NCBI GenBank assembly: GCA_018389105.1
Contig: JACATO010001568.1
Location: forward strand, 1 to 64,000
Reading direction: 5' to 3'
From: Nautilus pompilius
Lineage: Eukaryota > Mollusca > Cephalopoda > Nautilida > Nautilidae
DNA: 64,000 bases
Below are positions 25,560 to 36,792 of this stretch, one piece after another (the first letter of the stretch is position 1; every line of letters starts with the position of its first letter). The notes beneath the pieces are model-generated. The model made no database searches. It was not told the DNA's origin and saw only the letters and a program-made list of their open reading frames with translations. Made by a program: the position numbers and the translations under genes.

Positions 25560-28273
25560 GAACAGAGTTTTCTCTCTGTGTGTCCTTAGACAGAAGTATA
25601 TATCACGTTGGGATAATTGTTCTACATCATGCCGATTGTTACCTAAGCTTACTGTGGTTCTGCTTGTATGTCTGTGATGGACTTGATCCAGTTAGTGAGG
25701 GCGCTAACGTGGTAGTCTGTGCTCTGTATAGTTTGGAGTTTGTTAGTTAAGACATGCAAACCATTGGGGGGTATCTGGGGAGTCTCGTTATTTATTTGCC
25801 AGGTGTTTGCGCCCTTGACACAGGAACCAATCAATCTCGGCGTCTATGGCAGCGCGCGCCCACGCTGACATTCCTATTATTTTTTATTTGTAATAGATTT
25901 TTGGTGCGGCGTATGTGTGTATGAGTTGAGATTTTGTAAGATAGGAGAGGTTTGAAGAAGACCATGCTGTCAGTAAAGCCTTGATCTTGTTAACGGTGTT
26001 TGTCCAGTTATCTTTGTGTGTTAGTGGGAAAGAAGATGCCTAGTAATTATTTTGGCCTCATAACCATGCTGCTGTGGTCTTCTGTTTGTTGATCTTTGCT
26101 CCCGAGGCCTTTGCGTAGACCTCGAGAGCCTCCTGCAGGCTATCCATGTCCTGCAGGAAGAGCGTTGTATCGTCGACGTACTGCTGAACTTTGACGTCAC
26201 TATACCCCTAATGTTACCATTAGACCGGATAAAGGCCACCATCGTCTCAGCAGAGAGGATATAGAGCATGGCGCTCAGGGGGCATCCCTGCCGTATGCCT
26301 CTAGTTGGGTGGATAGGCGAAGAGAGGAAACCGTTTTGTTGTATTTGTGTGGTGATGTCTCTGTAGAGAAGGTGGATGAAATTAACGAAGTACTCCCCAA
26401 AGCCTAGGGCTTTAAGTGTTCTTATCAGAAAATTCCAATCTACCCTGTCAAAGGCTTTCTTTTGATCAACGGCTAGCATAATTCCAAGGGAATTTTCCGT
26501 GTCTAGCCTACTTGTGATTTCTCTGAACAGCTGGAGGGTATTCGTGATACTCCTACCAGGAACTGCGCAGGTCTGGTCAGCACTTGTAACTTTACCAATT
26601 ACTTTGCCTAGCCGATTTGCTAGCACCTTAGTAATAATCTTATAATCACTATTTAAGAGACTTACGGGCCTCCAGTTCTCCAGGTACGCCCCGTCGCCCC
26701 CCCCCCCCTTCGGCAGCAGGACGATGGTGGTGGCACACTGGGATTCTGAGAGAACCCCCCTACTGTATGCGCTATTCGCAACGAAAGTCAGGTCCTCTGC
26801 TAGGAGATATTGAAATCTCTTATAAAAGTCTAGCGTAAGGCCGTCCTTTCCGGGAGTCTTGTCTTTATTTGAGGCCCTAATGGCCTGTTTTACCTCATTC
26901 ACGTTTATGGGGCCTTCGAAGAGTTCGGCATCTAGGGGGTCTAGTTTATTTTCCAGACACGCCAAGATTTCGTCCTGAGCTGAAGGACAAGTGTCTTCTC
27001 TAGTGTATAATTCACTATAGAACCGAGACTCTTCCTCTAGGATGTCCTCCAAGTTAGTGAGGGTCTGGCCGTCTTTGTTTATTAATTTATTTATTGTTTT
27101 TCCCGTTTCTCTCTAAACCACAGAAGGATCTCCTACAACCTTCACCGTTCATGGCCGGTACTCGGGCCCTAATCCTCGCTCCTTCTGTTTTGTCTACCTG
27201 AATGCGGTTGATCTTGGTTTGGATGGCTTGTATCTTTTCTTTGTTTTCTAGTCCTAAAGCGGCCTGTTTAAGCTCTAGCTTTAGTTCCTCTTTCAGTCTA
27301 GATTCTATTATAGCTTATATGCACTACGTGCCTGACTATACCTTATGCTAAGTTCCTTATTCTGTCCTTGCCTAAGTCCCACCATTCCAGGGGGTCGGCG
27401 AACTCGTCCTTGCGCAGGGACCAGTTTCTCCAGATGTTCTGGACGCTCTCGACGTACTCCGACTCGGTCAGAATAGCGTTGTTGAGCTTCCATAATCCGG
27501 GTCCTCTGGTATTCGCTTGAATCAAGAAGCCGGCCGTGACCTGGGAATGGTCACTCCACGCGATAACGTCGTGCGCCACGTCCAGGAGTTGCCTAGCCAT
27601 GTGTTTAGATGCGTACACTCTGTCTAGTCTAGTGGCCACACTATACTTTTTACTATAATGAGTGTACGACAGCGCGTTCGGGTGTTTATATCTATCCGCA
27701 TCGACCAGGCCAAACCGCGAACACATGGTCTGCAGTTGTGGCGCTCCCATCAGATGCGTCCTACATTTAATGTCTGATCCCTGCCTGTCTAGCTCATGGG
27801 AGGGGACACAGTTGAAGTCGCCTGCAATGTATATGTCGTCTGCAGGGTATGACCTAAGTTCCTGCTCTAGTATATCATTGAAGCGCAGAAAGAACGCTGT
27901 CCGCTCCTTCGCAACGGTAGGGGCGTACACCGATACAATCATTACTTTTCTTTGGAGCTGGTTTTGGTAGCTGGCTATGACGATCCGTCCGTCGTCGTCT
28001 TTGTAGGTGTGTTCTATCTTTGGTTGTATGTTTGGGTGAAAGAGGATCGCTACACCTTTCTTTCTACCTATAGGGTCTAGGCTGGTTACTGCTAGTCCAT
28101 GCCAGTTGGTGAAGATACTTATCTACCTCATGGTTAGACTGCAGATGCAGTTCTTGCATGCAGATTATGCGGTCGTGTGTGGTGTGTGTCAGTTGATCTA
28201 GGTAGGTATTCCAATGTTTGTTGAATTTTATCCCTCTTAAATTCAGGGATAAGATTTCTAGGCGTCTAGACAT
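25560..28273 (-). pseudogene. LINE ORF2: APE endonuclease plus reverse transcriptase, broken
   Basis: The frame starts MSRRLEILSLNLRGIKFNKH. The endonuclease follows: CMQELHLQ, then after a shift GVAILFHPN, then IVSVYAPT, AGDFNC, RLDRVY and SDHSQV (about 28270-27530). The linker holds KTPGKDG. Reverse transcriptase blocks are WRPVSLLNSDYKI, DQKKAFDRVDW, RGIRQGCPLSAMLYILSAE and the catalytic YVDD (near 26180, after a one-base deletion). The thumb region (LSYLTKSQLIHTY, SAWARAAIDAEIDWFL) follows with stops. The zinc-knuckle C-terminus found in the plus-strand array at about 55520 is absent, apparently deleted before IYFCLRTHREKTLF. In life ORF2 would nick the target and copy the RNA at the break. 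This copy has several frameshifts and cannot do so. Confidence 0.93.
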
Positions 28274-28355
28274 AAAATCGTGTTCAAGAGATCATAGTCC
28301 GTGGTCGTTACCCTAATCGAGGCCGAAAGATCCGTCCAAAAGGAAGTGACGTCCT

Positions 28356-29506
28356 TCAGGTGGGCACTTCCATGCCATCAGCCCCTTGAGGCGTGTGGGG
28401 TGTAATTTTTTCAAGGACCACGGTGGGCGCCATGTTGGGCCTTTCCGCGGTCGCCTCCTTGGGCTTTTCCCCCTGCTCTTTTGGGGGTTTTTCCACCTTC
28501 CTCTCCTTTTTCTTGGGTGGGGTCGGTGGGTTAGAGTCCCGGACGGTTCTCTTCGGTCCTTTATTTCTCTGCGGCTTGCGGACCGAGACGACGACAAGGT
28601 CGTCCTCTCCTTCGGAGGCTGTTGGAGTCTTAAAGCCATCAGGGGGGTCCTTGCGTCCCTCTCCCGGGTCCTCCTGCTTTATTATGGGCGGTGTTTCCGC
28701 TGGGGTGTTGGTCTCCGTGGTGGGCTGCCGATCTTGTTTACTTGGTGTGGCTTGTCCCACCGTGTCCAGTTCTTGGGGTCTGGGCCTACTTACCTCTGCC
28801 TCTCTTTCAGCTCCCGTCGGGCAGCTGAAACGCGTATGACCTGTTGTCCGGCATATGCGGCAATAAGGTGGAGGTGCTGGCTGGTCCCGATAGAACACGG
28901 AGAAACTGTATGTCCTCCCATCCACAGTCTCCTGTATTCTCCTTGGTATCGGCTCTCTGAGTAGCATCTTGCCGCTCCTCTGCCCGGAGAGGAGCAGCAG
29001 CCCAGGGATGCAGTCATACTTAAGAGGTATGAGCGTCTGCCATAAGTATCTGCTGTGGCACTCTGCAGCCTGTTGTAAGGGGCAAGCCCCTGATCTTTAC
29101 CCACGCGAGGGGCGAGGCCCCCCTCATCACGTGGTTTATGCCTTTTATTGTCAGGGCTCTGGTGCAGAGCTCCTCCGCGTCACGGGTGGTACGGCTGATC
29201 ACCTCGATTGCCCCCCCCCCCGTAACTTGGGATCACCGCTCTGACCTTAGGAAGGAGCCCGGCCAGGTTTAGAGCACGCCCGACGTCCTCGCAGTAGACG
29301 CCGGTGGCAGGCGTAACGAAGAGAGAGCTTTGTCTCTCAAATTTCAGGCTGGACGCGTCCTTAGCGTCCAGCTCAAGTTCACGAAGGAACTCCTCAAAGG
29401 AAGGCATTCCTTCCTGGGCCCCATTGTCCTTAGAGGAGCATACCTTCGTGGCTGTGGTGTTGTTGGTGGCGGTTGCGTAACTTGTAGATGGTTGGGGCTC
29501 CATCAT
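28356..29506 (-). pseudogene. LINE ORF1 (gag-like, CCHC), frameshifted
   Basis: The start is fixed by the sequence MEPQPSTS, also found at 55335 and 58971. An N-terminal helical part (MPSFEEFLRELELD) leads to VRAVIPSYGGGG, where an 11-C run (29211-29221) shifts the frame. It continues with MRGASPLAWVKIRGLPL, another shift, then EPIPRRIQETVDGRTYSFSV. A single CCHC zinc knuckle follows, CRICRTTGHTRFSC (C-x2-C-x4-H-x4-C). A Pro/Lys/Glu-rich tail ends GADGMEVPT. Proteins of this type bind the element's RNA. ORF2 starts about 80 bases after the stop. Closely related ORF1 sequence recurs at four other places in the window. Confidence 0.9.
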
Positions 29507-29599
29507 GCTTGTTATGTGCAGCTCGCTAATGACTAGGCCCTCCTGCTGTACCTCTTTGTTCGGCTGGTGGTGAGGCAGTCAGTCACTAATCCGATTAGG

Positions 29600-30400
29600 C
29601 TCCAATTACAGGGAGCGGTCTGGTGCTATGGAAAGAAGAAGGGGGGGCTGGAGGGGGCTGTGGTGGCAGGGTCGGTGCTGGGGATTCGAACTGATTACTA
29701 TGTGGCGATCTGTCTACTGTGTCTTTAACCCTATCCTTTCCTTGGGCCTTAGTATCTAATCCTTATTACTATCCTGGCGTAGCTAGCTACGTAGGTGCCC
29801 AAAGGGTCCTGCTATCTAGTCTAAGTTGTTACAGTGAAGGGAAGGAGGAAAGGAAGGATAGAAGGGATGAAGTGTTTACAGAGTGGTTACGGAAGAAGGA
29901 GAGAAGAAAAACTTAAGTCTCTGTGGACTTTTACAAATTATGCGGGGCAAGATGAAGAAAATTCTAAGTCCGTAACCTGGTGGCTACTAACAGATATCTA
30001 GGGGGAGAAATCTCCCAAGTTCGAAACTTTTACAGATTACGTGCAATGGATGGTGAAAGGGTATGGAAAGGGGGGCGGGAGGGGTTATAGGTGGGGATTC
30101 GAACTACTTGAGGATTGATGTTTTGTTTACTGTGATAATTTTAAAACACTATGTATAAAGCTAGGGGTTTCACTTACTAGTACGTCCAGAGGCGTCCTAT
30201 CTATCACCTACTCACGGGAAGAAAAAAATAAAACTTATCTATTGAAGCGTGTAAAAGGATAAAATTATGTCTAATTTCCTATACACTAAACTATCCCCTG
30301 GCAACAAGCTCAAGTCTAGAAGATACAGGGGTGGACAAAAATATGCTAAGTCAGAGGACTTTTATGGGCCTAGTTTCGTTCCCACGGTTGCAGCCCCTGA
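29600..30400 (-). repeat. About 413-bp tandem monomers upstream of ORF1
   Basis: Two diverged direct repeats occupy the ORF1-upstream side. Each contains TATGGAAAG, a G-rich tract and the shared GGGGATTCGAACT (29680 and 30093, spacing 413). Shared TTTTACAAATTA/TTTTACAGATTA blocks and an ACGT-containing tail follow. On the minus strand the shared motif reads AGTTCGAATCCCC, close to a tRNA B box (GGTTCGANTCC). The layout recalls monomeric 5' UTRs of some L1 families; promoter activity is inferred. Confidence 0.6.
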
Positions 30401-30448
30401 GTCTCAGTTTGGGGAGCAGCATTGACAGTTTCAAGAAGTTTTTTTTTT

Positions 30449-30823
30449 TCAGAGGTCTTGCACTCGTTTTTCTCTGATGTCCTCTTGGCACCCTTTCTTC
30501 CTGCCTTCTGGTCCAGGAACGTTAGACTCATCAGAGTCGACGCTTGGTGTGGGTGCTTCTTCAGAATCTTCTTCAATGGTGATGATGTTATTGGAGACTT
30601 CTTTTCTGTTCCCTCCTCCCCCGCAGGTGTTGGTAGGACAGCTCGCTGGGGTATGTCCGGTGGTTTTACACTGAAAACAAAATGGCAGTTGTGCAGGTTG
30701 GTCTTTGTACACAACCGTAAACGACACCATGTGACCATCAATTGTCTCCCTGATCCTTCTGGGAAACAAACTAACCCATGGACAATATTATTACCTAAAA
30801 AAAAATGGAATTTGAGACCTTAA
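30449..30823 (-). pseudogene. Isolated LINE ORF1 fragment with CCHC knuckle
   Basis: The minus-strand frame reads FPRRIRETIDGHMVSFTVVY, then a CCHC knuckle CFQCKTTGHTPASC, then an acidic tail (ITIEEDSEEAPTPS) and a basic end. It aligns with the middle of ORF1 in the 28.4-29.5 kb copy but differs clearly in sequence. It has neither the N-terminal half nor any ORF2 beside it. It lies just upstream of the monomers, so the main LINE either inserted next to or recombined with an older relative. The coding frame is open for 107 codons. Confidence 0.85.
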
Positions 30824-33028
30824 GATTATTGTCTTTCATGTAAATAAACAGATAAGATTTCTTCATATGAAGATTCTTGAACTCTCAATTACTAGAAGGG
30901 GAAGGTTCTGTAGCCTTAAAGAATGTGTGCATGTCAGTTTTCATACTAAGGGTTTTTATTTGAATTTGTTTTAAAAATTTAGGTTAAAAATCCTCTACAA
31001 GCACCTCTGTAACCTTGCTAACGCTAATGCTTGTCTACAAATTTAGGGAAAGAAAAGCTGAATAAAATTTCAGCACACTGCAGAATTTCAAGAGCCACAC
31101 AAAATGAGTCACTTGAGTAGCAAAAATGTTAACGATTTTAAATAAGTCATAAATTAGCATAACGTCCAATAAAATCAAATATTAATTCGTATTAACAATT
31201 TGTTGGTTAATCCTTCTCCTATTACCTAGTTTTAAAAAAGCATTTTCCAAAGCAAAAATTAATTTATCACATCTTGTATGGGAATGATACTATTGTTCAT
31301 TTTCAGACTAACAAAAATCATCATAATGGACAAGCACGGGCTGAATTTGTTTGAATTGTAATGATTGCTTTGCATGAAACAGGTTTTACTATTATTGCTC
31401 CTAACCAAATTGACATTTTAAATCAGTGACAAAATTGCACAGTACCTCTCTGTCGATCTCAGCACATTTTTAGCAATGCTTTCTTTTCCCCATCTGGTCC
31501 ACAACAAACGATGATGCCATCTAGTGCCGCATTTCAACTTTCCCTGGCTGAAAAGTTGAACATTGCAGTCAAATGAAAAATCCATTTAGTATCTAGACAA
31601 GGAAAAAAAGATTCATTGTGTACCATGATGACTGTTTCTCACAAATACATATATACATAGCATTTTCAGGAATACTTCATTGATAGTAAATCCATGGAAA
31701 ACATACCAGATTCACTTATCATTATTGTTTAATTTATATGAATAATTCAAATGTAATTCACATACATTAAAACGTATACAGTAGACATGACCAAGCTCAA
31801 TCAATATAAATGGTTCTTTACATTGCATGGCATCCCAATCCTTGGAAAGTTCTACTTGATAGAAAACAATGTTGAGGCTTTGCTATATTATTACAAAGCA
31901 AATTTTTAAATGTTTAAATCAGAAAGGTTCTAAATTTTCATATGTTAATGTAGAGTAGGGACGTGCCAATCAATCAACAGATAATCATCTGTAATCTTCC
32001 TTATCTGTCTTTTAACTGAATATCAGGCTTCAGAAAAAATGAAAACTTTCATATTTTTAGTCAGAAAGGCCTGAATATTGCTCTGTTCTGCGTTTTCCAT
32101 ATTATACCAGGTTTCAACAACAAATTAACACAAAACCTATCTGACTCGAAGTTGAGGGGAAAAGGGTAGAAATGGTAATTCCACCGACATTCATTCTATC
32201 ACCACATCATCACCTCCACCCATATACCTCATAATGTGTATGTATTTTAGTGGGTCCCTCTCCTCAACCCAGGATTGACAACCCTGCACATAACTAGGTA
32301 AAAATAAAATTTTAAAAATGTAATACTAGTCTAAAAACATAATTCAAACTGCAACACATTAATGAGACTTAAGTTTATTCAAAAAAAAAAGAAAACAAGA
32401 GAGGATTGATTCCATGGTGGAAACTGAAATCTCCAAAAGTTTACCTAATCAATACAGGTATATCCAAATCCCAATTAATGCACAGATTGTTGCTTTTAAT
32501 ATTTTGGCTTTTAAATTCAACAATGTTCTACAACAGATTCAAACATAAGAAACTTCTAAAGGCTTTCAAAAATATAATAGAAATTTAGTACTTAAAATCA
32601 AAAGCTTAAAGATTTTTGTTAACTAATAAACAAGCAATTTCTAAATCTAAAACACACAACCATGTGAAATCCCAAGTTGTGAAAGTAATACTGGTCTACA
32701 AACACAGATTAAAAATTGAGAACAATTATGAATCTGTCAAAGGTATAACTTAATATTTGTGCAAGTTAACATATTTATCAATCTCTTTCTTTATAACAGC
32801 AGACAACTTGACACTGAGTTTGTTATAATATTTTAAATGACAATTTCTTGAATTACCAGTTCCTGATCAGTCAACTAGATAATATACTAAGCATAAATAA
32901 TTAGACAAAAAACAGTGGTAAGGCTCTCTATGTCATGAAGATCAGACTTTAAACTGATTAATTTACTGGTTTCCTACATATTAATGTCACGAAACATGCC
33001 CATTTCCTATCACCCTAAGTTTTATATA
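30824..33028. other. AT-rich stretch, no supported gene
   Basis: I see nothing recognisable on either strand. The composition returns abruptly to AT-rich after the LINE material. Confidence 0.5.
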
Positions 33029-34252
33029 TACCGGGTGATAGAAGGTAACTATGCAGTGGAGTATATATGTAATCATTTTGATTCCTCTCCTTGTGCTTTG
33101 TTGTTTGGATATGTAGTTTCCCCAATGAACACAATTTGCAAAAGTGAAACATGATTTTTGTAAATGGTTCTTTCAAAAGCCAAACGAATCTTTCCTCATA
33201 AGAAAGTGTACGCAAATAACAGTAAATACAACACACAGAGTTCAAAATTAGTTCTTACAAGAATTTCCTAATGCAAAGCTTCTAAACAGAAACACTGTAA
33301 GGGCACTGATTAGCAAATTTGAAGATACTGGTTCAGTTGAGGTTATCAGGTAGGCCAACAGTGTTGGATGAGAAGCTGTAAAAAAATTTCAGACACACGC
33401 TTCAGAGCCTTTCAAAATCACTGCATCGACTTTCTCAACAAGTGGATATTTCATATGGGAGCGCCCATAATGCTTAAAGGAGTAAAATATTTAACTGTTC
33501 AATGTGAACATTGTGCATGAATTGAAACTGCAGACCATGGTAAGCGAGATGAATATTGCAACTGGTTTAAGAATTGTATTGATAATACCAGCAACGACAT
33601 ATTGGATAAAACATTTTTTTCTGATGAATGCTGAATTCATCTCTGGATATGTTAATAACCAGAATACCAGAATTTGGTCTACTTCTAATCCCCATGAACT
33701 GTTTGAGTAACTATATCACAAATGCACTATTGGGCCTATATTTTTTGAAAAATCCCAACAATTCAGAGTGTTATTGTAATGACATAATATATCCTTCTAT
33801 TGGTGAATTAGACAAAGAAGAAATCAAAGATGCCTACTTCAAGCAGGACAGAGCCACAGCTCTCACATCTACTCAAATGATGAAACTGCTGGAAGAATTG
33901 TTTGGTGATCAGCTGATATCAAAAGGAATTTGGCCTGCACGCTCCCTGACCACATGCCCCCAAACTTTTACTGTGGGAGCAGTGAAAAGCAAAGGTCTTT
34001 GAAATAATCTCCATTTCATCGATGACCTGAAGCAAAACATCATCAATTTCAGTAGAGGAATAACATCTGAAGAATTGCAAAACATTTTTAAGAATATGGA
34101 AAACGTGTGGAAAAATATTTAAACGCGAGTGAAGCTCATTTTCAGCATTTATTGTAACACAGTTTATTGTAATACTTTATTGTAAGAGTTCATGTATTGA
34201 AACAAAACATAATAAATTTTCCACTACATAATTATTCTTTGATCACTCTGTA
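33029..34252 (+). mobile_element. Mariner-superfamily element with terminal inverted repeats
   Basis: The left end CCGGGTGATAGAAGG (from 33031) and the reverse complement of the right end, CAGAGTGATCAAAG (ending 34250), match with gaps. Both continue into a shared ACTATGCAGTGGA / ATTATGTAGTGGA block. Each end abuts TA-rich sequence, as expected from TA target duplication. The length of about 1.2 kb fits one transposase gene. Its right end directly touches a second, unrelated mariner at 34257. Confidence 0.82.
33255..34125 (+). pseudogene. DDE transposase of the 33.0-kb mariner-type element, broken
   Basis: Successive plus-strand frames give FPNAKLLNRNTVRALISKF and EDTGSVEV (helix-turn-helix region). 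Then come VHELKLQT and HFFLMNAEFISGYVNNQNTR with IWSTSNPHEL (the first catalytic region, normally FFSDEA..F.L.GYVN.QN). The third catalytic region follows (FKQDRATALTS, normally FQQDGAPCH). The tail LKQNIINFSRGITSEELQN is normal for this family. The usual acidic residues of FSDEA have changed (FLMNA), and there are at least three frameshifts. This is a dead copy of the widespread arthropod/mollusc mariner-like type with a DDE_3 domain. Confidence 0.8.
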
Positions 34253-34256
34253 TATA

Positions 34257-35469
34257 CGAGGTCTGTCCAAAAAGAAACCAAACTTTTTTAAAAACCAAAT
34301 TTATTGCTTTACTTACAATTTAATCAGCCTTCTGGTCGTCTTCAAAATAGTTCCCCTCCACTGTTGACACGGCTCCCAACATTTTTTTCCAGTTTTTGGA
34401 ACACATCCTGGAATGCTTTTCAGGGATAGTGCACAGTTCTCACAGCAAATTTTTCTTCGATCTCTTCTATCGACTGAAATCAGTGACCTTTCAGGGTGAA
34501 TTTCAACTGGGGGAAGTCACGGATAAGGAGTGACGTGAGAGCAGGTGCATTGTCATGGTGCAGCATCCAGGTTTTGTTTTTCCATGCCTCAGGACATCCA
34601 AGTAAAACTGTCTATTGATTGTCTGACCACATGGAACAAACTCATGAACGATGCCCTTCTAATCAAAAATGACGATCAACATCACCTTCACATTTGAGTG
34701 ACTCTGATGTGCTTTTTTTGGTCGCGGCAGCGATGATCCAACCCACTGCATCGACTGCCTTTTTGTTTCAACATTGTAGTCGTACATCCACGTTTCATCA
34801 CCTGTTATGACACTTTTCAGAAAGCTTTCATCAGCATTCGAAAGATCAAAGAGCTGACTGACTGTGACTCGGTTCTCTTTTGTTCATCTGACAGCAGACA
34901 CGGAACAAATTTTGCGGCTACACGATGCATGTTCAATTTTTCTTTTAGAATCACGTGGCACAAATTTACAGATGCCTACTTCTTCGGAAACTTCACAGAC
35001 AGTCAGGCGACGATTTCCACAGATCACAGCATGCACTTTCTCAATGTGATCTCATACGTTGTTGTGGAAGGTCGTCCAGATTTGTGATCTTCTTCTGTGG
35101 ACTTCTGTCTTCCCGGTTTGAAATGCTGGTACCACTTGTCACACATTGCGTACGGCTCAAACAATCCTCACCATAGGCCCTGTTACAACATTAGAAAAGT
35201 CTCTGTAAAAGTTTTTCCCATTTGAAACAGAATTTCACACACAAACTATTGCTCTTCAAGATCTTACATTGTTCAACTTGCACAAAATCGTCAAGTGCAC
35301 TAACATACGTTAACTCAAGCGCGTGTAGATCGATGACTAATTGACGTGGTGTGATGAAACTATTATTAAACTGAAGGTCAAGGTCACCAATAAACGACTG
35401 CAGTCGCAAGCACGCTGCGCCGGCTGGTTGGCACGGTTTTAAGTTTAGTTTCTTTTTGGACAGACCTCA
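34257..35469 (-). mobile_element. Complete mariner element with terminal inverted repeats
   Basis: The left end is CGAGGTCTGTCCAAAAAGAA. The right end, read in reverse complement, is TGAGGTCTGTCCAAAAAGAA. TA flanks both ends (34255-34256 and 35470-35471). The element is 1213 bp and holds a minus-strand transposase. The TA on its left is also the edge of the neighbouring mariner-type element, so it either inserted at that element's end or the two share the dinucleotide. Confidence 0.93.
34320..35310 (-). pseudogene. Mariner (DD34D) transposase, frameshifted
   Basis: The minus-strand pieces in order are CVKFCFKWEKLLQ and RAYGEDCLSRTQ (HTH region), then ITGDETWMYDYNVETKRQS with the first catalytic Asp. 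LIVIFD and IVHEFVPCGQTINRQFYL carry the second Asp. WMLHHDNAPALT carries the third. The spacing suits the DD34D mariner class. At least four frameshifts or stops break it, including a stop after the second Asp. The element would have encoded its own cut-and-paste transposase; this copy cannot make it. Confidence 0.92.
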
Positions 35470-35496
35470 TATATATATATATTATATATATATATC
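35469..35496. repeat. AT microsatellite at the mariner end
   Basis: A TA-dinucleotide run immediately follows the right mariner terminus. TA-rich DNA is a favoured mariner target, so the element probably landed in it. Confidence 0.85.
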
Positions 35497-36108
35497 AAAT
35501 ATTCCAAGAGAATATCTAATGGTAATAAGTCAGTCTTACAATGAACATCTTTCTTGGATTTCAATTATTTTAAAAATGTTTTTCAAAGTTTATGTGTATC
35601 ATTTGTTTTTTTCTTTCTTTCCTTCATTAAGGTCTCAATGTTTTTACATGAACTGAGCAATTATTCAAGGTGTTTTTTAACTATAATTTTCCATTAGCAA
35701 ATACATTTTTATTGTTACGATTACATTTTTGGCTTCCAAGTAAGAGCAGCCCAAAATTTCTACTACAAATTTTACTAATTGGCCAATTAATTGCTAATCA
35801 GCCATAATTTGGAGGGATCCTAACCAAGCAACAAGCACATGATTACTGCCCGCCACTAATAGCAAAGTTTACGTAAATGAAATAAATATTTTAGATTTAA
35901 AATTTAACACATTTAAATTTTAATACAACTCCTAACATTTAAAATATATTTATTTAAATTAATTTTTTAAAATGTTTTTTTAGTTTTGCTGTGATTTAAT
36001 TAAATTTCAATAGGAGAGCACCATTCCTAGCATTGTAGAGCAACTAGAATTTAGTTTCACAATTAGTAGTATGTTTTTGTTTGCTATGCTAAAATAAAAG
36101 CTCACTTT
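35497..36108. other. AT-rich non-genic stretch
   Basis: I see no gene or recognisable repeat in this stretch. Confidence 0.5.
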
Positions 36109-36345
36109 TTGAGCAGCAGATGGTCAGGTGGTTAGCTCACTGCCTGCTGTGGCAGACATCAGTTAGATCCATGCTGGAGACCTACCGTACCAATATTTCC
36201 TCTCGCTCCACCAGTGTTGGTAACCCCTCAACTGAGCTCCGGCTCCACCCCACAGCTAAACAGGACACCTAGTAGTAGGGACTTTCCACTACCTGCTAAA
36301 GACAGAAGTGCCAGGCCCCATTAGTTGCTGGAATAATAAGACTTG
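36109..36345 (+). repeat. tRNA-derived SINE-like element
   Basis: The head GATGGTCAGGTGGTTAGCTC resembles a tRNA A-box region, and AGTTAGATCCATG about 30 bases later is a degenerate B-box candidate. A GC-richer body unlike its flanks follows. It resembles the copies at 36466 and 15205 only at the head. Confidence 0.5.
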
Positions 36346-36465
36346 TTAGTGGTAACTATGAATAGATGATCTACTCCACCACGTTGTAGAATGAAATCCA
36401 ATCCTCTTAGAAATTTTAGTTTTAAGTTACAAAACATAAACAGAGCCCTTTATTACTGTGGTTAT

Positions 36466-36792
36466 GGGCAGCACAGTAGTCCAGTGTTAAAACACTGAAT
36501 GGTTACTCAAGAAAGGCAAGGGACCAAGTTTGCTTCCTGTGGAATGGCTCAGTTTGGTAAACCACCGAGGCACGGTTTCCTTTACACTCTTCTTCCTCAT
36601 TAAACAATCGTGTGGGTTTCCTTCCCACATCTAAAAATGAAGAGCTCTGGTAGCCATTTCCCCGATGTCAGAAGTTCCAGATTCCATGTGGCACGGTACT
36701 TGCAATCAGAAAACCACATCACTGTTCCTTCCCATGGCTGTTTACATTGTCAGAGTACAACAACAATAGTTATGGTTATTATATTGCATACA
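36466..36792 (+). repeat. tRNA-derived SINE-like element, same type as 15205
   Basis: The head GGCAGCACAGTAGTCCAGTG matches the minus-strand copy at 15205-15470. GGGACCAAGTTTGCTTCC may be the B-box area. Shared body words include GGTTTCCTT and CAGAAGTTCCAGA. It ends in a CAACAACAATAG-type tail, which is usual for SINEs. Confidence 0.55.

Larger units (their letters stand above)
25244..30400 (-). mobile_element. APE-type LINE, L1/Tx1 superfamily, minus strand
   Basis: This non-LTR retrotransposon has upstream monomers (about 29600-30400), a gag-like ORF1, an ORF2 with apurinic-type endonuclease and reverse transcriptase, and a 3' end with a hairpin and a terminal A-run (T-run at 25244-25253 on the plus strand). 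Motif spellings such as SLNLRGIKFNKHW and RGIRQGCPLSA place it in the L1/Tx1 superfamily. Both ORFs carry frameshifts and part of the ORF2 C-terminus is missing, so this copy is dead. It is markedly more GC-rich than its flanks. The same family makes up the islands at 30.4-30.8, 52.5-53.2 and 53.6-60.6 kb. Confidence 0.93.

Noticed and set aside
28386-28964. Long plus-strand open frames opposite LINE ORF1
   Set aside because: They are antisense shadows of the GC-rich ORF1, with no motifs of their own.
33015-33245. Minus-strand LSYEERFVWLL resembling the N-terminus of a mariner-type transposase
   Set aside because: It is on the opposite strand to the rest of that transposase and too short; probably coincidence, though a small inversion cannot be excluded.
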